A program made the position numbers and the translations under genes. The notes under the pieces are model-generated. The model did not search any database and had not been told where the DNA came from. It was given only the letters and a program-made list of their open reading frames with translations. Positions 10,190 through 19,975 of a DNA stretch of 64,000 bases are shown one piece after another. Every line of letters begins with the position of its first letter. The stretch's first letter is position 1. This DNA is from Ephydatia muelleri (taxonomy: Eukaryota; Porifera; Demospongiae; Spongillida; Spongillidae): positions 4,764,789-4,828,788 of the forward strand of contig JABACO010000012.1 in NCBI GenBank assembly GCA_013339895.1, in the 5' to 3' direction.

Positions 10190-10814
10190 GTGATGACGAA
10201 AACATTGCTTCTCCTCACTCATCTCCTCACAAGCTACCACCATCAAGAAGTCCCTTATCAAGCCCAGAAGTTCTATCACCAGTTTCAAGTCTGCAATTTG
10301 AATCGTCACCTTCAGCTCTGCCATCATCACCTCTGTGTCATCAGTCACCTGCTCAGTCACCAAACTCTGATATGCAAGTATCTGCAACTGCACAAATGTA
10401 AGGATTCACCTATGTAAAAGATTCTGTTGCAATTTTTTTTTAAACTAGGGAGGTCAAAGGTTCTACAATTCCAGTACTCAATTCTTCACCTTATTCAACT
10501 CCACCTTCAAAGATTTCATTGTCTGCTGCATCTTCTGATCACGTTTTATCACCTCCAAGTCAATCTTCAGTCCCACATAGTTCTGATTCTCCAGTTACAT
10601 GTATAAGGTTTGTCTTTACTTCTGTAAAAGATGCTGTTGCAATTTTATCAAACTCATTTAGGGAGGCCAAAGGTTCTACAGTTCCAGAACCTAATTCTTT
10701 ACCTCATTCAACTCCACCTTCAAAGATTTCATTGTCTGCTTCATCTTCTGATCACGTTTTATCACCTCCAAGTCAATCTTCGGTTTCAAATCATTCCAAT
10801 TCTGCAGTTATGAG
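10190..10814 (+). CDS. Ginger-like gene, Ser/Pro-rich linker (exons 6-8, two duplicated)
   Basis: Exons 10,190-10,397, 10,449-10,607 and 10,662-10,814 join in frame to each other and to exon 5. They encode a low-complexity Ser/Pro-rich linker (SSPHKLPPSRSPLSSPE). Exons 7 and 8 are near-identical copies, both opening GG(A)GG(T/C)(C)AAAGGTTCTACA and ending with a short variable tail. Their upstream introns are alike too (TGTAAAAGAT(T/G)CTGTTGCAATTTT). An intron-plus-exon block was therefore duplicated in tandem. The linker presumably separates the integrase from the protease half of the protein. Confidence 0.65.
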
Positions 10815-10869
10815 GTATGTTGCCCATGGCAACATAATATTTGCATACTTTATTGATATAACCTTTCAG

Positions 10870-11133
10870 TGATCCAAAAGTGACAATACCATTGGCTAAA
10901 CTAACAACCAGCACCCGTCATTTAAAGATTAGAGAAGACGCTGACAATGAGTATCGAAAAAATGCAGAACAAATGAAGATCCAGTATGCAAAGCGCAAGC
11001 GCCATCAAATAAAAACGTATTCTGCAGGTGACAGTGTCACAGTAAGGATACCCAGAAATGAACGATCGTCAACCGATATGCCTCGCTTGCTGTGCTATAT
11101 TTTGGTAGCTAAGAATGATCAGTACCGTCTCCA
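10870..11133 (+). CDS. Ginger-like gene, basic segment (exon 9)
   Basis: The exon begins after TTTCAG and ends at CA|GTGAGT, in frame with its neighbours. The product is rich in Lys and Arg (MKIQYAKRKRHQIKTYSAGD) and then has an SH3-like/GPY-type feel around DSVTVRIPRNERSSTDMPRL. This position after the core is where gypsy and Ginger integrases carry their C-terminal small beta-barrel, so this may be a diverged version. That is inference. Confidence 0.55.
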
Positions 11134-11208
11134 GTGAGTTTTTTTGTCCGTGTTTGTATTTTGTTTGAAAATGTCCATCTACATCTACATGTACTTCTAT
11201 ATGAGTAG

Positions 11209-12289
11209 GTGTGAAAATGGAATTATATCAACTTGGTATCCAAGTGGTGAGCTAATGCCTTACACCGGGTCTGTCCCTTTCAAGTACAGTGCAGACAGTT
11301 TCAAGCTACCTACCTTAAGCCTTAGGGAAGCTGCTAGAACCAAAAAGGACCAGCTGAAATGCAATTGTACAAAAGGGTGCAAGAACAGGCATTGTCCTTG
11401 TAAAGGATCTGGAGGTTATTGTACAAGTCACTGCCATCCAAAGCATGCTTGTACAAATAAGGAGTGCCATGAAACTGATGACAGGGTTGAGGAATGTACA
11501 GTAACTGGGGCTGATTGTGATGATAAGATGAAGGTGAAGAAAAGAAAGCCCATCAAAAATGCCAAGCACAAATCCGTGGCTGCAATGATCACATCAGTTC
11601 AAAGTGGGGATTGGCTTGATGATATGCACATGGATGCAGCATCATCACTCTTATCCTCTCAATTTCCTTCCTTGTGTGGTTTCTATAGCACATTGCTAGG
11701 ACAGAACTTATCATTTCCTGTCACAAGAGAGTCCTTCATTCAAATACTTAATGCAGGAGGCAATCATTGGATTACAGTTGAGCACACCCAATCCTTTTCT
11801 GTTAATGTGTTTGACAGCAAATTCTGCACAATACCTATGGATGTAAAGATGCAAATCGCTGCTTTGTTGTGCTGTACTAGCTCACGAATCACAACAAGAT
11901 TTCATAAAACTCAAAGTCAGATTGGATCATCAGACTGTGGGGTATTTGCAATAGCATTTGCTACTGACTTGGCATTTGGATTGAAACCAGCAAGCCATCA
12001 CTATGAACAGGATAAGTTACGACCACATTTCCTAGAATGTTTGAAAAGTGAACAAATGACACCTTTCCCTTCAAAAAAGATCCAACCAGGAAAGCCTAAG
12101 ACAGAGTATTTGTATGTGTACTGTCACTGTCGCATGCCAAATGATGGTGAGGAACGGATGGCTGAATGTACTGTTTGCAAGGAATGGTACCACGAGTCAT
12201 GTGAGAACATTCCCCAAGCAGTATTTACGGATAGTAGCAATGACTGGAAATGTAAAGTGTGCATTGCTGGGGAGAAACAGTCTCCTTAA
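11209..12289 (+). CDS. Ginger-like gene, Cys-rich region, Ulp1-type protease and PHD finger (exon 10)
   Basis: This terminal exon of about 359 codons ends at TAA and starts after GAGTAG. Order: a Cys-rich block (CNCTKGCKNRHCPCK and CTSHCHPKHAC) resembling CXC/CRC DNA-binding repeats; a C48 cysteine-protease fold with the triad His (GNHWITVEH), Asp (VNVFDSKF) and Cys (IGSSDCGVFA), plus the oxyanion Gln in KTQSQIG; then a C4HC3 PHD finger (CHCRMPNDGEE to WKCKVC). C48 proteases process SUMO-like proteins, and PHD fingers usually read histone tails. In a transposon they may counter SUMO-based silencing or bias targeting, though neither is shown. All catalytic residues are intact. Confidence 0.8.
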
Positions 12290-12685
12290 TTGATAAGCAT
12301 CCCTAATACACTATACATTTAGGTTGTCAACCAACAATTGTCATGTTTGCACTGAATAATTAATTGTGCAAAAAAATTGATTTATAAATTGATCGTATTT
12401 GGTACAAATGAATGTTCGCATGTATGACATTGTGATGGATCTAAAGTAATAGTTGGGTGCAGAATGGGCACACTATCTTTCTTAGGACTTCATACCTAGC
12501 TAAGCATCCTAGAGCTATGCACTTGATAGAAAGCTAATTGGGGGTAACCGAGAACAAAGGTCTTCATGGTTTATAATTCACTTAGTAGCTACTACCCATG
12601 ATATACTCTTTATCCACAAATTGCGCAACATTTTTTGCGCAATTTATAAACGGACCGTGCATAGTACGATTCACAGTTTGCGCAA
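12290..12685 (+). other. 3' untranslated and subterminal part of the Ginger-like element
   Basis: No ORF. From about 12,610 GCGCAATTTATAAA motifs repeat those of the terminal inverted repeats. No canonical AATAAA is visible here. Confidence 0.55.
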
Positions 12686-12773
12686 CAATTTATAAATTGT
12701 TGCGCACTACGTGGATTCACATAATGCGCAGCGCAATTTATAAATTGCGCAAATTCACAATTTGCGCCTAACA
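12686..12773. repeat. Right terminal inverted repeat of the Ginger-like element
   Basis: Reverse complement of the left repeat, ending CCTAACA. The ATG of the next gene starts 31 bp beyond this edge. Confidence 0.9.
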
Positions 12774-12803
12774 GCAGTTTAATACTTTGGCTAGTGAAGT
12801 TAA

Positions 12804-14347
12804 ATGCCTTCGCGTAATCGAAAGAAGAGATCTAAGCAACGAGCAGAATACCTTCAAAAGCAAGACGATATTTTATCACAACAAAACAAGGCTAAAGCCC
12901 GAGCGCGCTACAAGGCCGATCCCGAAAAGAAGAAGGCCTCTGTACGCGACAGCTACAAGGCCGATCCCGAAAAGAAGAAGGCCTCAGTACGCGACAGCTA
13001 CAAGGCCGATCCCGAAAAGAAGAAGGCCTCTGTATGCGACAGCTACAAGGCCGATCCCGAAAAGAAGGCCTCTGTACGCGACAGCTACAAGGCCGATCCC
13101 GAAAAGAAGAAGGCCTCTGTACGCGACAGCTACAAGGCCGATCCCGAAAAAAAGAAGGCCTCTGTACGCGACAGCTACAAGGCCGATCCCGAAAAGAAGA
13201 AGGCCTCTGTACGCGACAGCTACAACGCAGAAATTGAATCTAAGCAATCTGCTAAAAGGCAAGAGGACGTCGAGGAGAACCGCGCTGCTAAAAGGCCGAA
13301 ATACGAGGACAATTCAGCTGCCATTAAGGCATCTGAAAGGAATCGGTATTGGTATGACCCCGCTGTCCGATTGGTTAAACGTGCTGCCGAGAGGAAGCGG
13401 TATCGCAGGGGTCACCGAACTACCACTACCACCCAAAGGTATGTCATGGCATGTTGTATTGCACTAGCATTAAAAAGCTATAGGAAGATGTGCATGCAAC
13501 ATGTGTACAGCACGCATGTAAGGAAGGGATCTGCACAAAACCATTCACTTCACATGTACAGCATGCATGGTGACCCAACTGTTGTGTACAGTACATGTAG
13601 TCCTTTCTCCTTTGTGACCTGTCTATTGAATATTGGGGGTGTCATCCTTAATCTGATATACAAAAAGGCTTCCTTATCTGATGTACTACGGCTGCAACTG
13701 TGTATGAGCACTGAAACCATATCCTTCTCCCATATAGCTACTCCTTGTATGAACCCAAATCTCATGCACTAATGGAGTATAATGGTGGACTTGAAAAGCT
13801 ATTCTTAGGGATAGTGAGCTTCTAAGTGAAGTAAATTATGCCTTTTGTAAGTCTCATCCATTGCTAGCTCAAAAGGTTGTTACAAGATCTGCCCGTGCAG
13901 CAGTAAGTAAGATTGGTGCAGATGCATTAGTCGGAGGACGAAGTACATCCTCCAACTCCTCTTCCCTTTACACAGCCACCGCTGCTAGATACATTGCTGC
14001 CCCCCTACTGTCCGCCGCCAGCAGCAGCTGCAGCACTGCCCCTGCTGAGCAGAGCTGCCCCCACCGCTGCCCCACCGCCAACAGCAGCGCTGCCCCCACC
14101 TCCAGCAGCAGAAGCAGGAGCACCGCCGCTACCTGCACCAGCCCCACCACCGTCACCAGTATTGGCACCAGTGCCCCCACCACCACTTTGCCTGCTGCCA
14201 CCCTGGCCGCTGCCACCACCACCCGCATGGCTCCCATGGCCAGAACCACGCCGCCGCGGCCATAGAAGAGGCTGGGGGAGACAAAGAGGACAAGGCGGAA
14301 CCGTACAGAACATTAAGAACTCATATACATATAATTTCTATTATTAA
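12804..14347 (+). CDS. Lys/Arg-rich YKADPEKK-repeat protein, Pro/Ala-rich C-terminus
   Basis: Exon 1 runs from the ATG (MPSRNRKKRSKQRA) to a donor after 13,438 (CCAAAG|GTATGT). It carries seven copies of a 14-15-residue unit, YKADPEKKKASVRDS, then basic sequence with RAAKRPKYEDN and ERKRYRRG. A later exon around 13,980-14,347 is Pro/Ala-rich and ends RRGHRRGWGRQRGQGG followed by a Tyr/Asn-rich tail. How the exons join is unresolved because the reading phase does not match at the most obvious acceptor. A degenerate paralogue at 44,959-46,421 has the same start, repeat, donor site and tail type. The function is unknown; the charge suggests nucleic-acid binding, but nothing proves it. Frequent copies in one genome suggest a mobile or multigene family. 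Confidence 0.6.
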
Positions 14348-14428
14348 ATTTTTTAACCTCCCTCCCTTCAAAAATTAAAATTAATTTGTGACCACTTATA
14401 AAGACGCCAGAGGAAAAAACTTATGAAA

Positions 14429-14722
14429 CAAGTAAATAAAAACATTCTCTAACGAGAAAGTTGTTGGTATATAGGATTGACCAATGGTGGTGTAAAAAGC
14501 ACAGAAGCAAGAGTGACAGAAATTTGACTGGAAAATTGAAATAGGCCTATATTTAGCACACTAACGTTGTAACAGTACATGCCTGAGTAATGGGCTAAAT
14601 ATAGGCCTATTTCAATTTTCCAGTCAAATTTCTGTCACTCTTGTTTCTGTGCTTTTTACACCACCATTGGTCAATCCTATATACCAACAACTTTCTCGTC
14701 AGAGAATGTTTTTATTTACTTG
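14429..14722. mobile_element. Fold-back element with 129-bp arms
   Basis: Arms at 14,429-14,557 and 14,594-14,722 are nearly perfect reverse complements, starting CAAGTAAATAAAAACATTCT, around a 36-bp loop. No coding capacity. It starts 82 bp after the end of the YKADPEKK-repeat gene's last ORF. The near-perfect arms imply recent origin or ongoing arm-to-arm conversion. Confidence 0.9.
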
Positions 14723-15387
14723 TAAAATAGGGTATTAACCCCAAACGGTTTTTTCAAATGTATAGTTTGATTACTTGTAATCTATGACATACATAACTGT
14801 GTAAATCAAAACATGTGTACATGTAAAAACTACTAAGGTAGTGTTTGGTTCAAATCGCACGTTTTCGCCTCATCCCTGGTTATTGCATACCTATTCATAA
14901 TAACAGCTGCTATTATCTACATAGTGAAAGAGAAATCACTTTAAAGAATTTTAATCACTTCTGGTCACACGATAAATTTACTGAGTTGGGAAAGTGTCAT
15001 TGATGCCGTTCATCCTGAACACCTACAAGGTAGAAGAGCTCTATCTTGTGTACATATCAGTGAGGTGTAGCATACAGCTGTATAATATAACACACCATAT
15101 CACTGCATTTTTCTAGAGGCCAATATGGATTTTCTTATCTCAATGCTTTGATACTTGAGGTGTCATTTGAAAATTGCAACGTATGCCTCCCAGTTATAAT
15201 CCGTCGTATTAGTGGCTGTAAGCAAATGTATACATTATTTACATGCATTAAAAATTCCTGCATGCATGCTTCAAGTACATGTACCAGTACCTAGCTCCGT
15301 CTTCTTCACCACTCGTCTAATAAATGTTCTGGTAATGGTGATAGGCTTCATGTGTAATGGTGATGGAGCTGAAGTTACATGTGTTGC
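14723..15387. other. Intergenic stretch without recognised features
   Basis: AT-rich DNA with no coding signal on either strand that I can support. Confidence 0.4.
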
Positions 15388-15622
15388 TCATTTTTTGTGT
15401 TTCCTGTCTGCTTTTCTCTTCAGAATATTACGTGGGAAACATCTGGTGTAATGTTCTCTTCCCCACTTCAGAGCAGTAAAGTCATCAGGGTCAGGACCAC
15501 GATTTTCATACTCAGGCACCAAGAAGTTATTTGAATCAGTATCAGAATTCAAAGAACTAGTACTTCCACTTTTTATGTCATCGTCATCTTCTTCATTCAC
15601 ACAATGATGTTTCATCACATCT
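15388..15622 (-). CDS. Candidate terminal exon of an unknown acidic protein
   Basis: After a good acceptor (CTTTTTCAG on the minus strand) the reading frame gives VMKHHCVNEEDDDD, a Ser/Asp-rich stretch, EYENRGPDPDDFTALKWG and a basic end (KRKADRKHKK) before a TGA. The acidic-then-basic layout looks natural, but I do not recognise it and no convincing upstream exon is visible. The upstream DNA is a degenerate reverse transcriptase, so this could be a host exon stranded by an insertion or an unrelated chance ORF. Confidence 0.25.
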
Positions 15623-15742
15623 GAAAAAGTTGACAATTATATATGAGTGCATACTATAAGACTGTAATGTTTTTAACCTTGAATTGCATCATCTGCCTTC
15701 TTCAGTGGATGCAGTGCACTATGGATAATTCTGCTTCCTGAA

Positions 15743-18700
15743 TCAACTCATCATGTTCAGTGCATTGTGCCTTATATATACAATTAGGTCGCCACCACTT
15801 TTGCACGTGAGAGCGTGATTATCCAGGGGATCCAGGGCATGTGAAGGACAAAAGGCACAGCAGGCGTTTTGGGAGGTGTCCATTCCAAGCCACCATTTAA
15901 GAGCCACCTGGAATTCAGGTGGCTCCAGGTGTAAGTTGAGCTGGGGTGTGTGTAGCCAAGCTGAGGAGTGGGGGGATGACACCGATAGTAGACGGGCACA
16001 CTGTGCCGGTGATGAAGCTAGGTCAAACAACATCCTCAGCTGATGGTCCTCAATCTTGGATGACAAGTTCCTCTGGCGAGGTGGGGCGTCGAGGATGTCC
16101 TGGACACTTACAGCCACAGATTCCACAATCGTTGAGGCCATTGATTGACTGCTCCAAATGGTGGTTCTCTCCTAGGGCGATTCCCGACTGACTAATGAAA
16201 GTGATGAAGCAAGCACTAGAATGGTGGTAAAGACTGCGAAGACCCAGACCTCCTCTACTAGGACTCAGCTGTGCCTGGTGCCAAGCAATGTCTGAGACAT
16301 CCACGCTAGTGCATGCATTCCGTGAAACAGCAACGGATGTAAGAGTCAAAAAAGCTTAGAGCTTCTGCTACCAAGGAGGGAGGAGTTGATCTGGCCAGGT
16401 GTACCAATTTGCAGAAGCTGCCTCAGAAGCGTAGCAACAGATAGGTAACCTGGGTTTTTTTGGGACCAATCTGCTGCAACCTCGAAAGCAGGTCACGGAT
16501 CTTGGAGCGAAGATTTGAGATGAATTTTGCACGGAAAATCAGGTCTCCAATTGGAGCCCCCAGAAGCACCAAGTTCGCTATGTTGAACCTTTTCATCTGC
16601 GGTGGAAAGGAATTCAAATTGCATTTACTAAACAGCTCACATTTTGAATCTTTGATGAACAGGCCTAAGTGAGGTACCTGTTCTTTAATATTTGCAATCA
16701 CTCTTGCCACTGCATTCCCTGTGCCAGCTACTACCCCATCATCCATATACCATTTGTGGTACAACAAATGGGACGCCTCTTCGTCTGAAACTATGGTGGC
16801 TGGCTACCAATTTATGCAAGACTTATGCAAAAGAAGAGGGGCCCCAATGGGTCCCCTTGCTGCACACCTGTCTCGGAGGATATGGTGCCCATGGGGTGAA
16901 AGAGTTGTCCGTAGCACCAAGATGCCCATGGCAGTAACTCTGGGCGGAAGTGTGCATGGCATTCTTCAAGTAATGCCTGGCGTGAGACAATATTGAAGGC
17001 ATTCTGGAAGTCTGTTTTCAGTGTGACGAAGTCTTCGTCGTTCCAGTGCTTTTCAATACAATCCCTGAGACCATGAACAATAATCTCAGACCCACCTGGG
17101 CATGCAACTCCTATTTGGTACCCCTCAAAATATTCAGCTGCCTTTGCCTTTGTTAGAATGCAAAGGCATTTGCTTGTTAACCATCTCAGTGCTTCACCCA
17201 CTGCGATGGGCCGGATATCATGGGGACAATTGGGTATGTTTTTGATGAGAGCAACGATGCTGCCACCTGCTAAGAATTCGGCAACTTCTACTGGTGCACG
17301 CCCGGAAGCCAGGAGACACACTACCTCTCTAAGTGAAGGGCAGATTGGAGTTGGGAGGTGAACTTCTGCTGCGTCCAATAAGTGCTGTATGCGTGGTCCT
17401 GAAGGACCACATGCAGAGGCTTTAGGGAAAGATCTCAAACTGAAAGTAGGTCAAAATCCTGAGGAACGATGTTGTTTTCTGTAGCCACGCTAGCAGGGAG
17501 GACTGGGACGGGACCTTGAGGGTGCTTGCCAAGCAGCTTTTGGAAGGTAGAGTCATTATTTGGCGCAATGCCAGAAGAAGTTAGTACCTGACATGCTTTA
17601 CCCAAAGAACCTTCCCTAGCTAGTGCGATGGCAGAATTGAGCACGTCGAACTGCTTTGAAGTTTTGGTCTTATTGGACACACTGTAGTGGGTCGCATGTC
17701 TCCAAAGTGCCTGAAACTCGCTTTTTAGCCACAGCTTGCATAATGAAATAACTGAACTGTTCTCATGGTGACGACCTTTTCGGCGAGAAGGCAATAGAAC
17801 ACACTTTGGCAGCATAAAAAGATTTAACCACGCCTCTTCGGTATTTTTATTTAACATGCACTTCTCTTAAGGCAGCTGAGAGGACCTTAGCAAAGATAGG
17901 TCTTGCTTTGGCAGGAATGTGGCGGATAGTGGCACACTTGAGCTTAAAAATTTCTTCGAATGAAACAAGATCACGGGTAGGGATAGGACCACGATTAGGC
18001 CCGGAGCTACTTGGGAGGTCGACTGAACCCATGCTATTACCACGGTTTGTACACTTTTGCTGGTGGGAATTGGAGTGAGACTTGGCTACAAGCTGGGAGC
18101 ACTGATTACATACATATGAACAAACCATTCTCTTCAAGCCAGCTTGTGGGTACTGATCCTGGGAAAAGACTCTTAGCATGAGCGTTCATGTGGTTGCGCC
18201 ACATGGAAGGAGCAACAAGTTCAGTGCAAGCTTCGACTATGCAAGGCTTCCTCCCTCGGCTAGGACGAGCGGGAGATGGGGGTGTGCTTCGCTGTCCAGA
18301 TGTCACTGATGTGGGCGAAGAAGGTGACACAGATAGCTATATAGGTGTACATGTGTGGACGTGTGAGGCGGTGAAGAATTAAGAGGTGTTTCCGAGGAAG
18401 CTCGAGAGAATGAGGAGCCCGACGGTACTGCTAAATGGGGCTCGGTTTCATTATCGCCATGTATTGCTAAGAAATTGGACGCTCGCGGGGAGTCAGACTG
18501 AAGGAGGTGTAACGATGAAGCACGGGCAGATTCTGTGGATGCCATATTGTCTGATACACCTCCCTCAAGCTTGCATGCGTTAGTGAAGTAACAGGGTGTG
18601 CCTGGAGGTCTGTCGTCGAGGACCGCGTTACGATTGGTAACGAGAGAGGCGTCAGGAGTGAGTATGAGGAACCGTGGATGCTAGTGGAGGGTCGAACTCT

Positions 18701-19051
18701 GATGGAATGTATAAAAATAGGTAAAGCCGCGGCTTTTTCGCCTGTATGACGGACTTGCATGTCGAGGACTGGGTCGACAGATTCTCGCAAGGAGCGGATA
18801 CCACCTATAGCTATCGAAGCTTCTTGCACGGGGGACATTGGGCATTGGACAGGGCTCGGAGTTAAAGGCGAAAACTGAGATGACTCTGAGTACCCTGGTG
18901 AGAGACAACAGGATCCGGACTGTTTCTGTGCAGCTGCTTTTAGCGGAGCTACAAGACGTGCGGCAGCGCTAGTACAGGACGTACAGCGGTTCCTTCTAGC
19001 TGTAACTAAAACTGCTTTACATATTGTGCAGACCATGAAGCCCGCCTGCAT
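15743..19051 (-). pseudogene. Frameshifted non-LTR reverse transcriptase (restriction-like endonuclease type)
   Basis: A minus-strand series of overlapping ORFs reads as one protein broken by at least six frameshifts. From the N-terminus: CxxC-CxxC cluster (CTICKAV, CTSCTSA; near 19,000); zinc-finger pair with CIVEACTELV and HMNAHAKSL (18,250) and CNQCSQLV (18,100); a linker with TEEAWLNLFMLPKCVL (17,830); the RT palm with KTDFQNAFN (motif A) and GVQQGDPLGP (motif B) at 17,438-16,812; motif C as WYMDDG (16,750); thumb-like sequence with LSPSRGGLGLR; and a C-terminal CCHC (CAFCPSHALD and HALTC) with RHN. Early-branching LINEs with a restriction-like endonuclease share the terminal CCHC-endonuclease layout. 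Frameshifts make it non-functional. No poly(A) tail or target duplication was found. Confidence 0.75.
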
Positions 19052-19539
19052 GGTTAATCTTTTCTTCCGATATGTCGGGATCCCTTTTCAAAAAGTGGCC
19101 CTGAAGGTGTACCATGTCGCTCGAGGGCATTTTTGGAACCTAGTGAAGACAAACACGAGTGTAAAGGGCATTCAAATCTACTTACCTGCGATGCTTGCAA
19201 GTTGTGCGCGCGATGAGCAGCTAGCGCGGGGGATCGGTCGCACTTTGTGGTTTAGATCCCTTCTGACCGCGCGCCATTACATTAAATTTTTATTATAAAA
19301 TTTAATCATGTATCGCTTTCACAATACAGTTAAATGCATCATCATCAGAGCAGTGCATTGAATCAATGCTTTGAACGAATTGTTGCTGCCAATACTTAAA
19401 CCGGCCAAAGAACTTTCTAGATATAACTACCTCTCAGGTCATGCAGTGTATCACTTAACTAAGCAATATTCAGAACATGTGACAGCCTACGAACTATAAC
19501 TTTCTATCAGTCAACTGCACCAGTGGTATAGTGCGCAGC
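19052..19539. other. Spacer between reverse-transcriptase relic and tandem repeats
   Basis: Probably includes the 5' leader of the reverse-transcriptase element at its left; no ORF of interest. Confidence 0.35.
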
Positions 19540-19975
19540 ATTACTAGAACATCCCATAGCATGGCCATCACTCACTCAGGTGTGACATAGCCACAGTCAG
19601 TGGTTCAAGACCATGAACCATGCACAGAAGTGTGACACAGGATTCCTAGAACATCGCTTAGTTTGGTCACCGTGTCACTCTCACGAGTGTGACATAGCCA
19701 GGGTCCTCAGAGGGGGTGGGTCAAGACCATGACACATGCACAGATGTGTGACACAGAACTCAGGAGAAGCTATGGTGGTGCAGGATTACTAGAACATCGC
19801 TTAGTTTGGTCACAAGGTTGAACTTTGTCACTCCCACAGGTGTGACATAGCCAAGGTCCTCAGAGGGGGTGGGTCAAGACCATAACACATGTACAAATGT
19901 GTGACACAGACCTCTTGTGATGCAGGATTACTAGAACATCGCTTATTTGATTCAGGATTACTAGAACATCGCATC
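19540..19975. repeat. Tandem repeats of about 135 bp
   Basis: Three imperfect units, each with ACTAGAACATCGCTTAG, TGTGACATAGCCA, GGGTCAAGACCAT and a GTGTGACACAG end, followed by two partial copies of the ACTAGAACATCGC segment. Central units share CCTCAGAGGGGGTGGGTCAA. Non-coding; satellite-like. Confidence 0.8.

Larger units (their letters stand above)
7983..12773 (+). mobile_element. Ginger-like DNA transposon, apparently near-complete
   Basis: A 4.8-kb unit bounded by inverted repeats beginning TGTTAGGCGCAA. It encodes one multi-exon gene on the plus strand with an integrase-type DDE transposase, a Cys-rich segment, a Ulp1-type protease and a PHD finger. Ginger elements are cut-and-paste transposons whose transposase derives from, or shares ancestry with, gypsy integrases. 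Their ends start TGTNR, and accessory protease and PHD domains are reported in the group. The start TGTTA here fits that rule. No clean 4-bp target duplication is evident. One frameshift in the first exon may have inactivated it. The interior has gained a palindrome and a GGCC-rich tandem repeat in one intron. Confidence 0.75.

Noticed and set aside
7983..12773. LTR retrotransposon (gypsy) interpretation of the integrase gene
   Set aside because: No reverse transcriptase, protease of the aspartic type or direct LTRs; the ends are inverted repeats beginning TGTTA.
13968..14313. Gly/Ala-rich minus-strand ORFs
   Set aside because: Complement of the Pro/Ala-rich C-terminal exon on the plus strand, which ends in a tail shared with the paralogue.
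15388..15741. Two-exon gene joining 15,679-15,741 to 15,388-15,622
   Set aside because: The upstream piece overlaps the end of the reverse-transcriptase relic and reads well only in one of several frames; kept the last exon alone at low confidence.
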